Positions 12,200 to 23,634 are shown, counted from the first letter of the stretch. The stretch is 64,000 nucleotides of DNA from Sphagnum magellanicum (GCA_021904315.1 CM038916.1:2108001-2172000); one strand, 5' to 3'. Translations and numbers: made by a program. The notes: generated by a model not told the origin, from the sequence alone.

Positions 12200-13225
12200 A
12201 TGCACCTTGGATGGATATTCACCACAACACATCTTAGGTCTATCTTAAAAGATGACTCCATTTCTTCAACATCCAGAACTTGCATTTGTTCTTGTTTGAG
12301 CAAGGGGGCAAGGCTATGGTTGGTTGTTAGGTCATCTATTCGTTTATTTCATATCGCACACTTTATTTTCATCTCAACATTGCATTTTCATCTTGGTGTG
12401 ATTCAACTCTCAACATTTGGTTTTTTCACATGTGAATGTGGACACGGGTCGGACGCATTTGGCACACACTTAATTCATTGCCCATTTGGTGGTCAGCGGA
12501 TAGCCACACATGACACCATCCAAGATGTCATGTATGTTCTCGCTCGAAAGAGTAGGCATGCTTTATGGAGAGAACGGTGGTAAGCCCTTGCGTTAGGAAT
12601 TTCATTACAAGCTAATTTTTACATGACCCAAAAGGACCAGGTTTTCGTCGTTGATGGGGTGGTTATTGACTTGATGCGGAAGACGATGGCTTTGAATGTC
12701 ATTAGTTGACTAATAGGTGTAACTGTAAAATTTAACGCCATTGCTAAAATCCACAAATATAGAAGGTTTCATGGAGGGCACCATTTTATTTCCATGGCCA
12801 TGGAGGTGCAGACACACCTAGGCGCGACATGGATCATTTCATTAAGGATCGTGCCCTTTTTCATGATAAACAATCAAGAAGTCATTTACTTTTGTCTTTT
12901 TGCATTCAATTTTTCAGGTAACATGTTAATATTGCTCTTCAGTGTGTTTTAACTTTTGCTATAGAAAGGAAGATTGCGTTGGCAAGTGATGTTTATTCTA
13001 GACCTCCCATTACTATTAGATCTCACAAATTGCATACAGGTGACATAAAAGGGTCGTGGGTGAAATAGTTTCCTACCATGAGAAGGAGTAGTTATCTCCC
13101 TTTTTTTGGTCTTTGCAAGTTATTCATTTTTTGGCCTTTCTTTGGCCTTCCCTTTTTGTTTCCTTTGTGTTGGTTCTAACCATCAATCATTTCTTTTAGA
13201 TTTTTGTGAATGTTTAAATTCAGTT
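12200..13225 (+). mobile_element. Decayed non-LTR retrotransposon, reverse-transcriptase C-terminal part, copy 1
   Basis: The plus strand reads as the extreme C-terminal region of a LINE-type polyprotein: an ARLWL block, then a zinc-finger-like CECGHGSDAFGTHLIHC, then THDTIQDV. Further downstream, in shifted frames, come a GHHFI-MAMEV block and a block around IERKIALASD. These are recognised from plant retroelement-derived proteins and not from a search. The frame is interrupted several times by stops and shifts, and no RT catalytic core is present upstream, so this is a 5'-truncated, inactive copy. The last 340 bp are repeated at 14410-14770. Confidence 0.6.
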
Positions 13226-13865
13226 ATTTTGTTTTTAGTAACCCCACTAATAAAATTGTAACTATAATTGCATATATGTGGGAACCGCTAATAGCAAACC
13301 ACATGGACTAATCATTATGATTGACCAATTAGAAATACTAAACAACAATTAGGTCCAATTTATTACACTCTTTTTGGGAAGTACACAATTGTTTGTGCCT
13401 TTTACCAACAATGACAAGTTGCATGAATTTGGTGTAGAAAAACCAATTTCTTAAACTAAACCAACACATTTTGATTTTTTCACAATAAATTTTATTGTCT
13501 AAAATCACAAATTGATCATTAGTGGAAATGTTTTACATAACAAACTAGTAAACAACTATGGTGGAAAAACAAAGGTAAATGCCTCTCACTAATAATTTCC
13601 TGGTCATAAGAAATTGTATTGTGTAAGGTGCCCAAAATTTGCACTGTGTAAAATTGTTAAAGTTTATTAGGGTTAGAAAAAGTCAACCAAAAGTGGATTA
13701 ATTTGGATTAGAATGAGATGATTCAATAAACCAATGATGAGATTGCATGGAAATTCGTTAAGAAATATTTTCCATAGATGAAGCCTGAAAGGCACTTTTG
13801 GAACATCAATGGGGTTTTATTGAATATTTTTATTAGCTTGGGCTTTACATGGTTATGAATTATCA
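13226..13865. other. No gene seen
   Basis: AT-rich non-coding sequence between two retroelement-derived repeats. Nothing recognised. Confidence 0.45.
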
Positions 13866-14240
13866 ATGATGATCAATTTGTTTATTTGTATTATGTCCCC
13901 ACATGGTTTTCAATAGTTCATCATTATTTAGGTCAATATCAAATTTAACTTAAATTAATATAAATATCATGGACATGAAAAAATATTTTTAATTTATCTT
14001 TTCATCCATGTTGGTGGGTAGGAAAAAAAATGAAATAATTATTAGGAAAAAAATGAAATAGTTATAAAGATAAAAGGTATTTATTAAGAAAAGACCAAAA
14101 TAGTTACAAACATAAGGAAAGTTGGTAAGAAAGGAAGCAGTTAGGCTTGGAAATCATGTAGTTATGAATTAATTTTGGAAATGCTTTTGGAAGTGTAGAG
14201 AAAGGACCATGTAAAGGATTATGCAAAAAATTCATACATA
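13866..14240 (+). repeat. Dispersed repeat family A, copy 2
   Basis: Partner of 303-665, in the same orientation. It precedes the second LINE scrap (14410-14770). Confidence 0.6.
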
Positions 14241-14409
14241 GTACTTTTACCATTTCGGCCATATTTAAATTAATTTTAATAAATATTTCAAAATTTCAAA
14301 ATCAATTACTTGGCATGTTGAAAATTCTAGAAACCTTAGTTTGTAAATGCTAGAAATCAAGATTAGATTTTAGGTTTCAAGTTGCCAATTTTGAAGTCTA
14401 CCTATTATT

Positions 14410-14770
14410 AGTTATCCTTGTGTTTTTGGATTCAATTTTTCAAGTAGCATGTTAGTATTGTTCTTTAGTGTGCTTTACCCTTTGCCATAGAAATGAAAAT
14501 TGCATTAGTAGGTGATGCTTGTTCTAAACCTCCAATTATTATTAGATTTCATGATTTGCATGTAGGCAACATTAGAGGGGCAATGGGTGAAATAATTTCT
14601 ACTAAGAGAAGGATTAGTACTCTTTCTTTTTTTTGGTTCTTTCAAGCTATCTGTCTTTTGGCCTTTCTTTGCCCTTCCCTTTTTGTTTCCCTTGTGATGG
14701 TTCTAGCCATTGATTTTTTATTGGATTTTTGTGCTTGTGTTTACCTATCATCAATTTGGTTTTAATTGTA
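14410..14770 (+). mobile_element. Decayed non-LTR retrotransposon C-terminus, copy 2
   Basis: This matches 12884-13225 over about 340 bp. A 90-codon open stretch includes IEMKIALVGDACSKPPIII and a VGNIRGAMGEI block, a better preserved version of the corresponding region in copy 1. It is a short relic without catalytic domains. Confidence 0.6.
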
Positions 14771-15389
14771 TGAAAAATTCATCAGTTAAAATGAACTTTG
14801 AATGCATGTTTGGGTAGCTTTTGCAAGATTATATCTACCAATTTTAGTTCATTTGTGTAATTAATAAGAACAAAAATCAACAAGATGTTTTCATGTTTTT
14901 TGATTCAATTTTTAAATCTTTTTACTATGTGAAGATTCCAACAATCTCTGATACATATCATGTTCTATTCTTTTTAAAATTTTAAAATTTGGATATTTGA
15001 TTACAAGTAAGGAAACATGATGTTTGTGCCAAATTTCTTAGTTGTTTCCAATAATGATTAATGGTTTTCATTGAAGGTGAAACCCTTACCATCTTTGATG
15101 TAATTTGTTTTTTTTTGGATGTTTAGTGGAAGTGTTCTAGATGTAATCCCAATAAACACAATTTGTGATGGAAATAGGTCCCTACTACACTAAAGGATAC
15201 CACCATTATTATTTTCCTTTTATCCTCCAAACTTAACATTTGCACATGTTTGGTTCCCTTTGGTTCCTTCTTTCACCACCATTAAAGACAAGATGGACTC
15301 TAGTTTAATCACAATTCACAAGAAGTGTTCTTAGAATGGAGTATGCTTTCATCAAATAAGCAACCTGTAAGCTATGGTGCAACCTTGAG
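14771..15389. other. No gene seen
   Basis: AT-rich non-coding sequence; nothing recognised. Confidence 0.45.
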
Positions 15390-15830
15390 CAAATCAATTT
15401 AGTGGAAGTTTATTTGCAACAATGGTTGTCACATAGTAAATTGAACACATGTATTGTTTCATGAATTGTTGAAACCACTTTCTTGTGGTAGTAAACCTTC
15501 CACATGTAAGTCTTATGAATTTAAAAACAATGGATTGTATCATATTTTTAAAGATGAGTTGCACAATACATGTTGATAGGGGTTGGCCAACTTGTCCCAT
15601 TTTTTGCAAGACTTACCAAACCATCTCATCTTGGCCAACTTGGGATTCTCCTTAAGTTCATAGATGTTATGTCTAAGATTCTTCACTATTGTCTCACAAT
15701 CTACAATTTGAATGTAATTTTCCTTTAGCTCCCCATCCTTTGTAAACCACTTTCCCATCGTCCCCTTGGTTAGTCTTGCATAAGAATTAGGAATGCTTGG
15801 TGATTTGTAAATAATTTGCAAAAATGTAAG
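15390..15830 (-). mobile_element. Fragment of a pogo/CENP-B-like (DDE_1 type) transposase, N-terminal part
   Basis: Two overlapping minus-strand frames (15821-15540 and 15609-15394) give a block around SYARLTKGTMGKWFTKDGEL, then GQPLSTCIVQ, then KWFQQFMKQYM and ANKLPLN. The order and spacing resemble the helix-turn-helix region ahead of DDE_1 endonucleases in plant and algal pogo-like transposons (a W--FMK block, then a KLP block). The frame shifts inside and the catalytic DDE part is not visible. It is a short decayed scrap; the family is an inference from motif memory. Confidence 0.4.
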
Positions 15831-17379
15831 AGTGTTCTTGTTGTTTCATATCTTTTAACTATTACTACAATTTGTGGGCATAGATGTGGTTGGAACCAAT
15901 TTTGATATTCTCTTATTTTTTAATTACATTTTAATCTTTTGTCCATTCTAAAATCTCACATTTTGTTGTTTTCTAAGTCTACCAACTAAGCATTTTTCAT
16001 TATGCATAATGGATGTCTTTGCATGGTTATTATTCTTTCTCATTTTTACAAGCTCTCTTTTCAAAATTTTGAAATTCTTTGAAATGAAATAGTAATGAAT
16101 TTTTGTCCCTCATTGTTAGTCATTTTGTGCAAAGATTTGAAACAAAAATTTCAAACTAAAATATGTAAGCTAAAATAGGAAGGAAAGGCTAACAAATGTA
16201 TTATGAAAGTGTGAGGGTAAGAGGTGACAAGGGCTGAAATATTGCAAATGAAGGCTTAAGTTCACGAACAAAAATTAACACAGTGGGAATAAAGATGATC
16301 ATGACTTGGTGACACATGTATGCATGTTGTTACAAGCATAGTCAACATTGTCATTTTAAAAACCATATCTAGTATCTAATTTTTCAAATTTTTACTCTTT
16401 TCACATTTATTATAGCTGAAAAGTTTGGAATTTTTTCTTGAACCACTAAAGTGAAAAAATTAAAAATTTGGCAATAAATAGTTGCAATGGTAAAGCTATT
16501 ACGATACCAATTTTTTTTATAAAATTGTCATTGGAATTAGATCTATTGCTATAAAATCTCATGGTTAGAAGCAACATTTTATTTTAGGAATTTTATTTTT
16601 GGGAAAATGTGTTTTGCTAATGTAATTTCAACTATTTGGGAGAAATTTCAGAAAATTTCACCAATTTTTTTATGCCATACAACTAAAAAACCAAAACATT
16701 GGTTGGAACTAACCTTTTAGAAACCAAAGCAGTGAAATAAAACATTTAAGAAAGTTTCGTTGGATCTAGAAAGTCCAATGGTTAAGCCTCCTATTAGAAT
16801 GAAGAAAGAACCTTGGCAGTATTCAAAATTAGTTTGTAGCAGCTTAGAATTTGAAGCTAAGAAATATGGAGACAGACCTAGGAATATTTCATATTATCTG
16901 GTGTGAAATATTTAAGTAGGACTCCATAACTGCATGTGATTGAGTTTCTTGCATCACATCATGAAGTCTTTATGTCATAAAACCTCAGGGATATAGAGTA
17001 ATGGATGGGGTTAACTCTTAATAATCCCTTGGGAAATGGATGAATATTAACTCATTTGAAATTGGGTCAAGGATGGTTATCTGCAGTTAGTCATTCCCAG
17101 CAAGAGTGTTTTTTTTTAAATTTGGAAATTTTTTCCAAGAATTAGAAAAATTAGTCAAAATTACACTTGAGAAACAAATGCTGCCAGAATATTGGGTTGA
17201 GTAAAGAAAAAAATCACTATTAAAAAAAGGTCAGCAAGACCTAACCAATGCTGGGCAGTTACATGGTTTGGAGGGTTGGAATTGCAGGTTTTGATTTTGG
17301 ATGGTAAAAACCGGATTGGAACAGGGCCTGATTTTCAGAATGGGTTCAAGAATCCAACCCAGAACTGGATTTCTGGTTC
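15831..17379. other. No gene seen
   Basis: AT-rich sequence without coding signal. The last 100 bp (from about 17280) begin to resemble the repeat that follows. Confidence 0.45.
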
Positions 17380-17640
17380 CATTTATTTGTAGAATTGAAA
17401 TTGAAACTGAACCTGATATTTAAAAAAAGAAAGAGACTAGAACTGGAGGTTAACCGGAGGCTAACCAACAATGAACCACTGATTCCAATCCAGGTACCCC
17501 AAACCAGACTTGAATTGGGTCTGATCTTCAGAATTGGAACCACAACCAAAATCCGAATTTTCCTTTTTGAAGAACCAGACCCATAACTGGATTCCTGATA
17601 TCATTTTTGTATGGAAGAGGAACCAGCACAGAAACTGTTC
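17380..17640 (+). repeat. Dispersed repeat family B, copy 1
   Basis: This matches 23750-23960. Shared phrases include TTTGTAGAAT, GAGACTAGAACT, GGTTAACCG, CCACAACCAAAATC and GGAACCAGCAC. It has many GGAACC/AACCAG phrases. It is non-coding and of unknown class. It lies upstream of the LINE, while the other copies lie directly downstream of it. Confidence 0.65.
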
Positions 17641-18549
17641 TAGTATATCAGAGTTATCTGTAAAGTCGCCCTTGGTTTCACCCCCTATTTCCTCTTCTTT
17701 CGCTGCGGATCCCCTCTTTCACTGTTATCCACAAAGTAAGGAAGTTTTATTAAGTCTGAGTATGAAATGCTGAAACTCAATATTTAATGCACAAAGTTTG
17801 GGAGTAATTATAGCAGTTGTAGGAGCAGTGAAAATATATGTAACAGCAGTGCAGGCGCTTAGGAAAAATGAAACACAGGATGAAACTCAGTTTACCACCA
17901 AAATTGGTGGAAAAACTAGTTTGGGTCCCAGTTATTTCCTTTTGTAAAATTTTCATTCCCAGTTACGCGTTTGATGCCCTATTATGCCGAAACTGGCTGT
18001 TCTCGGCCCCTAATCTCCTGACTTTATGGATTATGGATTGTTGGTCCGACCAACAATATGCTAATGGCTGTGTGGGCGAGGATTTGAAGACCATGAGCAA
18101 CAATGTTGGGAGTGTACGGCGATTTCTTTGAAGGCTCTGGCAGAAGAAGCAGCAGCAGCAGGCGCAAACTGGGTTGTTTCGCACTTCCGCGTGGGTGTCA
18201 GAGGCGGAGGTACTGGCAGGGTAAAGGCACCAAGACAACGAGCTCCAGAAACGTGTAAGTTTTCAGAGACTTCGGCTGCAGTCTGCGTGATTTTCTGCTG
18301 CTGCTGTAGCCTGTTTAAGAGACTTTGTGTCTGCCAATACCTACACGGCTTTGACGACAAGATGCACGAGTAGCGATGTTGGAGTAGCGCGAGATGCTTT
18401 CTGGAAGCTGGATCTCGGAAGCGACAAGAGATACTTGGAGATTCTGCAAGGTGCTGTTGTGGAGCACACGGTGCAGCAGCTCAGAGCAGCCCCTTGGGTG
18501 CTCAGCTTAGCCCCTTTTTACACTAGAGCCTGAATTCCATGACTTGAGT
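17641..18549. other. GC-richer stretch without recognised gene
   Basis: Base composition rises here (about 18100-18540), with CpG, CAG/CTG repeats and several short open frames on both strands, none resembling a known protein. It could be the far 5' part of the LINE, an old host promoter or an exon, but nothing in the sequence decides this. Confidence 0.35.
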
Positions 18550-19010
18550 GCAGAGCTTCAAACACTAATTGTGAAGCTGACGATGCCAGGGAGCTTGGGC
18601 TCTGGTCTTTTGCTTTCCAGCTTTGTTTGTTGCCAAGCATGGTCACACTAGGGCTAGTGCAGAGCGTCAAACCCTAATTTGTGAAGCTGCTTTTGGTAGG
18701 GAACTTGGGCTCTCTTGTTTTTGCTTTCCAGCTTTGTTTCTTTGTTAAAGCCCAGGGTACACTAAGGCTAGTTCAGAACTTCAAATCCTACTTGCGAAGC
18801 TGGATTTTTGCTTTCCCACTTTGTTTTGTTTTCTGCAAAGCCTAGGGGACACTAGGGCTATCAAACCCTAATTTGTGAAACTGATGATGGTCAGGAGCTT
18901 TGGCTCTTGGCAAGTGTAAAGCTTCAAACCCTAATTTCTGAAGCTGATGATGGTAGGGAGCTTTGGCTCTATATTTGCTTTCCAGTTTTGTTTGTGCAAG
19001 TAGGAAAGCA
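18550..19010 (+). repeat. Degenerate tandem repeat of about 110 bp ahead of the LINE
   Basis: Four to five monomers share the order GCTTCAAACCCTAAT, TGTGAAGCTGATGATGG, AGGGAGCTTGGGCTCT, GCTTTCCAGCTTTGTTT and ACACTAGGGCTAGT. Monomers start near 18550, 18659, 18772 and 18860; the last ones are shortened. The array ends about 200 bp before the LINE's first ATG. Confidence 0.8.
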
Positions 19011-19215
19011 TCATCATCAATCAGGATCAAAGGTTTGAATGCCATCCTTTGCAAGATCATCATTCTTTTTCCTTGTGTGTCTCACCAACCTGATCTAGGC
19101 ACCATTTTGCAAGAAAACAAAATAAAATAAAATAAAATATCCTCTGGCAAAGATCCCAGCTGCAGCAGCAACAATAGAGAGGTACATACTTAGGCTTCTT
19201 ACAGGGTTCTGGTTA

Positions 19216-20082
19216 ATGACGAATGCCATGGTCTTCGATGCTAAAGCATGGGAATGGAACAAGGACTCGCTGACAATCATGGAGATGCAGGCGGCTGAAC
19301 TCCAGGTGCTCTGTACACGCTACAACCTCAAGCCTACCAAGACCGGCAAGGCAGCCGCTGCAGCAGCCATCGTCAACCATCTCATGGTCCCGAGGGCCAA
19401 TGTGGTAACGAAACAAGATGTGCACAATGCTATTGAGGTCACTATGGAGCAAGTTGCGAAAAACATTCTCGTTCCAGCAATGGAAGCTAAGCTTGTGACC
19501 GTTACTGGCCAAGTTGAAATGCTGCAAAATAAAGTAGATGAGATGGCTAAAAGCTTTGATACCATGCAGGACAGTGGGGAGAAGTGGAAGGAGGTCGTGG
19601 GTAGGAAGGCTGACAAGGTTGCCAACAAGGTGGACTAAGCAATGGATGTTGACCTGGTCAAGGCCAGGGAGGCAAACATCCGGGTCACTGGGTTGACCAT
19701 GAGCAAGGGGGAAACCTCAAAACAACTTATGGAGTTGGTGCAGATGGAGCTGCTTGACAGGTTGAAGGTTGCTGATCGTGTGCAAGTGCAGAAGGTGCAC
19801 CGACAGATGCCGTTAGGGCGACTGGATAAGGCCACTGACAAGGCACCAGCAGTCATCATCACGTTGGCATCGGTACAAGACAAGTTCACAGTGCTGCGCG
19901 CTCGCAAAGGCCTGCAAGGCACTCAGCTTGGGCTCGACGAAGACCTGACTCCCGCTCAGTAGGCCCAAAAACGAGCTGCTTGGACCACCTTCAAGGAGGC
20001 CAAAGAGGCTGGCAAACGGGTCTACTGGCGTGGGGCCGATCTCTACATCAACCACAAAGTCGTAAACTCTCCTACTGCATAG
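19216..20082 (+). pseudogene. LINE ORF1, RNA-binding protein with SAP-like N-terminus
   Basis: About 288 codons to a TAG at 20080, with internal stops TAA (19636) and TAG (19960). Residues about 23-56 have the spacing of a SAP helix-extension-helix motif (around ELQVLCTRYNLKPTKTGKAA). A coiled-coil-like segment follows (about 75-125). The second half has the ANIRVTGL block, an IITLAS block, then LGLDEDLTPAQ and GKRVYWRGADLYI, which resemble the C-terminal nucleic-acid-binding region of L1-type ORF1 proteins. Its role in intact relatives is to bind the element RNA and form the particle used for target-primed reverse transcription. The SAP assignment is an inference. Confidence 0.8.
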
Positions 20083-20103
20083 GGGGGCGGGGGCCAGAGA
20101 CAA

Positions 20104-23100
20104 TTGCGTGTGTGCCTGTGGAACATCCATGGGGCCGCTATCACAAAGCTAGAAACACATGAACATCTGCTTGACCTATTTCAACATGTTGACGTTATTG
20201 CTTTGACAGAAACACATCACTTCTCGGGCGATACATTCCCGGTCTTACCGGGGTTCTACTGTTTTGATGTTGCCAGGCCTGTGACTCCACAGGGTGTCAT
20301 TCGAAAGCACAGTGGAGGCATTGCAGTACTAGTTAGGGAAACATGGGCAAATAGTACTATTGTTTGGAAAACTGCAAGGGATGGGAGTAGGATTTGGCTA
20401 CACTTGGGCAATGCTTTCCAAAGGCCTTTATTCCTGTGCATAGTATATGCTACTCCACAAGGTTCACCATATGCGGACAACAGCCTGTTTGAACACATAT
20501 GCCAAGAGGTTGGAGAAGCCATGAGCTTAGGCGGTGTGCTTCTTGCTGGGGATTTCAATGCAAGGACAAGCACAAACACTGATTTCATTGATTGCAGTCA
20601 ATTAGCAGATGTGCTGCTAGTGCCACAAGCCATTGAGGACACCCTGCCCAGTGATATGCTGGAGCGCCAGAACCGCGACACCATCACGGCTGGTTGGCAT
20701 CATGAGTTCCTGGATCTCTGCAGAACTGCTAGGCTATTCATCCTCAATGGCCGCACACCATGAGACATATCAGGGGAGTACACATGCCTATCCAATAAAG
20801 GCTTTAGCACTGTGGACTATTTTCTTATGACAGCTGACCAATTACAGGGTGTCAAACGCTTAGAGGTTAACTGCGATGAAAAGTACTCAGGTCACAAAGA
20901 TGCACATTTTGATCATAGACCATTGGTACTTACAATCACACAACAGTGGCAACCCCCTCTTGTTCAGCAAAAGGCAATCAAACACCTACCACGTTTCAAA
21001 TATGACAATGCCAAAGCAGCTGAGTTTAGCAAGAGTGTACAACATAACATCGATGTGTGGGCAAGCCCAGATGTACTTGATGCATCTGACGTGCAAACAA
21101 CAGTTAATTTGTTACAACAGTGCATCACACAATCTGCAGAAGAAGTGTTTGGAAATAGACAAGTGGCCTTTGGAAAAGCAATAAAGCATAGCCACAAACC
21201 CTGGTTTGACACAGAATGTCGCCAAACCAAAAGCCAGTTTGCTAAATTGTCACATGTGCACCCAGATAGGCAAGTCAGACTTAAGCAAATGAAACAGTTG
21301 TACAAAAGGAAGAAACGTGCTTATGATGTGCTCAAGGCTAAACAATTATGTGGTTTAGCAAAGGCAGATCCTGTAGCATTCTGGAAGCGATACCGCAAGC
21401 GCGCTGAGGGTGTCAATGGCATCACCAGCGAAGTGCTCAGGGATGGTTTCCAGCAACTGCTCCAGCCTCTAGCAGCACCAGTCACAGCAGGAGCTGTGAC
21501 AGGTGCCGCCATTCAAGCCCAGGTGGTTTCCTTTCCACCCAATGGTATTGATTGTGAACAGTTGAATGTTGACATCACACTAGTTGAAGTACAGCAGGCG
21601 TTCAAAAAGCTAAAACGACACAAAGCTGCAGGCATTGATGGCATCAAACTAGAGTTCCTTTTGGATGCGGCTGTTGCCTTGCAACAACCACTATTGATTG
21701 CTTTTAACAAAATCCTGTGCGAGGGCTATTGTGAATCACTTTCTGTTGGGATCATACATGCACTATACAAAGGGGGTGATTATAGTCAGTTTGACAATTA
21801 CAGGGGGATCACAGTAGGACCAGTCTTAGCCAAGGTGTTTGCAATGATTCTTGAGTCCCGCATGAGTCAATGGGTGGAGACCAATGATTTACGCGCAAAG
21901 GGACAAGCTGGTTTCAGAAAGGACTTTAGGACAACAGATAATCTGTTTATTCTTCGCACTTTGATCGAACAAGCCAGATTTTAGAAAAAGAAGCTATACA
22001 CTTGTTTTGTGGACTTCAAAAAAGCCTTTGATACAGTACCAAGGGACCTGTTGTGGCAGGTGCTGGAGGGACTTGGCATCAGTAGGCGGATACTGGAGTG
22101 CTTACGCTCCATGTATCGTCAAGACCAGGCCTGCCTACACCATCCAGAGGAGGGGTTCACGCCCATTTTCTTCTGCCGCATCGGAGTGAAACAAGGATGC
22201 CCCCTCAGCCCGCTCCTGTTTGGCCTCTTCATAGATGGCCTAGAGAAATAGTTGAATGCTTTGGAGGGTGACACACCACCAATGTTGGGACAGCTAGCTA
22301 TTCGCTTGCTTTTGTATGCAGACGACTTAGCTCTCATGTCACACACTCCTGCTGGATTGTAGAAGCAACTGGATGTCTTGCAAGCTTTTTGCTATGAGCG
22401 TCAGTTGACTGTGAATGTCAAGAAAACCAAGGTTGTTGTGTTTGAAGCACGCAAGTCTGTGTGTCAGGCTTTTCAGTATGAGGGCGAAGCTCTAGAGCAA
22501 CTAAACTCTTTCAAGTATCTAGGTGTTGAGCTGCACGGCACAAAAGGTATGCAAGCGGCAATACAGCGGTTAGCATTGTCAGGGAAAAAGGCAGTTTTTG
22601 CATTGCGGCGCAGATGCGCAGAATTGCGCATCTTTGACCCAGCATTACAATGCCAGCTGTTTAATGCACTAGTCAAACTAGTGCTTAGCTATGGGTGTGA
22701 AGTATGGTTAGACCACATAGCACGCGAACAATTAGAGGTGGTTCATCGGGCTTTTCTGAAGTCGTTGTTGGGGGTCAACACCATGACATCCAGTTACGTC
22801 GTGCTGGCAGAGTTTGGCAGGTTTCCCCTAGCAATATTTTGGTGGCAACAGACCATGCACTTTCTCTCATGTGTCAGTTCTGAGGTACACTCAGATCGCA
22901 TGCTCAGGCTAGCTTATGATGTACAGCTACAGTTGCTTGCAGCCAGGCAACAAGTCTTACTCGGGAACCAGAGTGCTATGGGTAGAAAGAGTCGATTGCC
23001 TACTTGTTGGCTAGCACAAGTAAATGAACAACTGTCGACGTACAATTTGTGCATCAATAACGATCAGCTGCCACCAAGTGTTCGCTTCAAGCAGTTGGCT

Positions 23101-23547
23101 GAAAGGCAATACATTATACACCATCAAGTGGCTACAGCTGACTCCAGTCGAGTGAGAGCCTATCTGGGGTTGAATAGCTCAGCACAGTATGGGTACAAAG
23201 AATACCTCTCCAGGGTAGACAATGCACAGCTTAGGAGAAGCTTGGCACGTTTTCGTTGTGCGAATCATAAGCTGCAGATTGAGCTAGGAAGGCAAGTCAA
23301 GCCAGTGAAGGTGCCGGTGCAGCAACGTTACTGCAAATTGTGTGACTTGGGTGCAGTTGAAGATGAGGACCACTTCTTGTTGGTTTGCCCTACTTATCAA
23401 AGTGTTCGAGAGAGGTTTAGAGGTTCATTGCCACTAACTGCCATCACACCTTTGGCTGAATTACTGAGCTGTCAGCAACAAGGCATCCTTGCTAGATTTT
23501 TAGTACAATGTCAAACTGTTAGATCTGAATTGCTTCATCAGACATAA
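20104..23547 (+). pseudogene. LINE ORF2, AP-endonuclease plus reverse transcriptase
   Basis: About 1,147 codons in the same register as ORF1. No ATG lies at the start; the frame reads on from the ORF1 stop, and a TTG stands at 20104. Endonuclease motifs are CLWNIHG, LTETHH, LAGDFNAR, a STVDYF block and HFDHRP, covering the catalytic Asn, Glu, Asp and His. Reverse-transcriptase motifs are AAGIDGIKLEFL, NYRGITVG, GQAGFRKDFRTTDN, CFVDFKKAFDTV, GVKQGCPLSPLLFGLF and catalytic YADD at 22315-22326. A C-terminal zinc-knuckle-like CKLC-DEDHFLLVCP closes the protein; no RNase H was seen. Stops at 20761 (TGA), 21982, 22249 and 22360 (all TAG) make this copy non-autonomous. Confidence 0.92.
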
Positions 23548-23626
23548 CGTCAATTGGGCTCTGGCCCGGGCGCTGTTTGGCCCACTTAATGACGCTAAAT
23601 TGTAAGTAAGTAAGTAAGTAAGTAAG
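23548..23626 (+). other. LINE 3' UTR hairpin and (TAAG)6 tail
   Basis: Only 55 bases separate the ORF2 stop from the tail. They contain CGTCAATTGGGC and GCCCACTTAATGACG, which can pair imperfectly around a GC-rich loop, followed by six TAAG units (23603-23626). In several LINE clades such a 3' structure plus microsatellite is the recognition site for the element's own reverse transcriptase. Confidence 0.7.
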
Positions 23627-23634
23627 ATAACTCA

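Larger units (their letters stand above)
19216..23626 (+). mobile_element. LINE (non-LTR retrotransposon) with ORF1 and ORF2
   Basis: A 4.4 kb element with an ORF1 (RNA-binding type), an ORF2 with AP-endonuclease and reverse transcriptase, a short 3' UTR able to fold, and a (TAAG)6 tail at 23603-23626. From 19216 to the terminal stop at 23545-23547 everything is in one register with no frameshift, interrupted by in-frame stops starting at 19636, 19960, 20080, 20761, 21982, 22249 and 22360. The 5' boundary is not visible; the tandem repeat at 18550-19010 may belong to it. No target duplication was identified. Clade is not assigned: the domain set fits L1-like elements, while the microsatellite tail is unlike the poly(A) of most plant L1s. 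Confidence 0.93.

Noticed and set aside
18128-18533. Open frames in the GC-rich stretch (Ala/Ser/Cys-rich)
   Set aside because: Frames overlap on both strands, are low in complexity from CAG/CTG runs, and match no known family.
19216-23547. LINE stops as reassigned codons or RNA-edited sites
   Set aside because: All three stop codons occur, host genes in the window use normal stops, and U-to-C editing is known only from organelle transcripts. Mutation is simpler.
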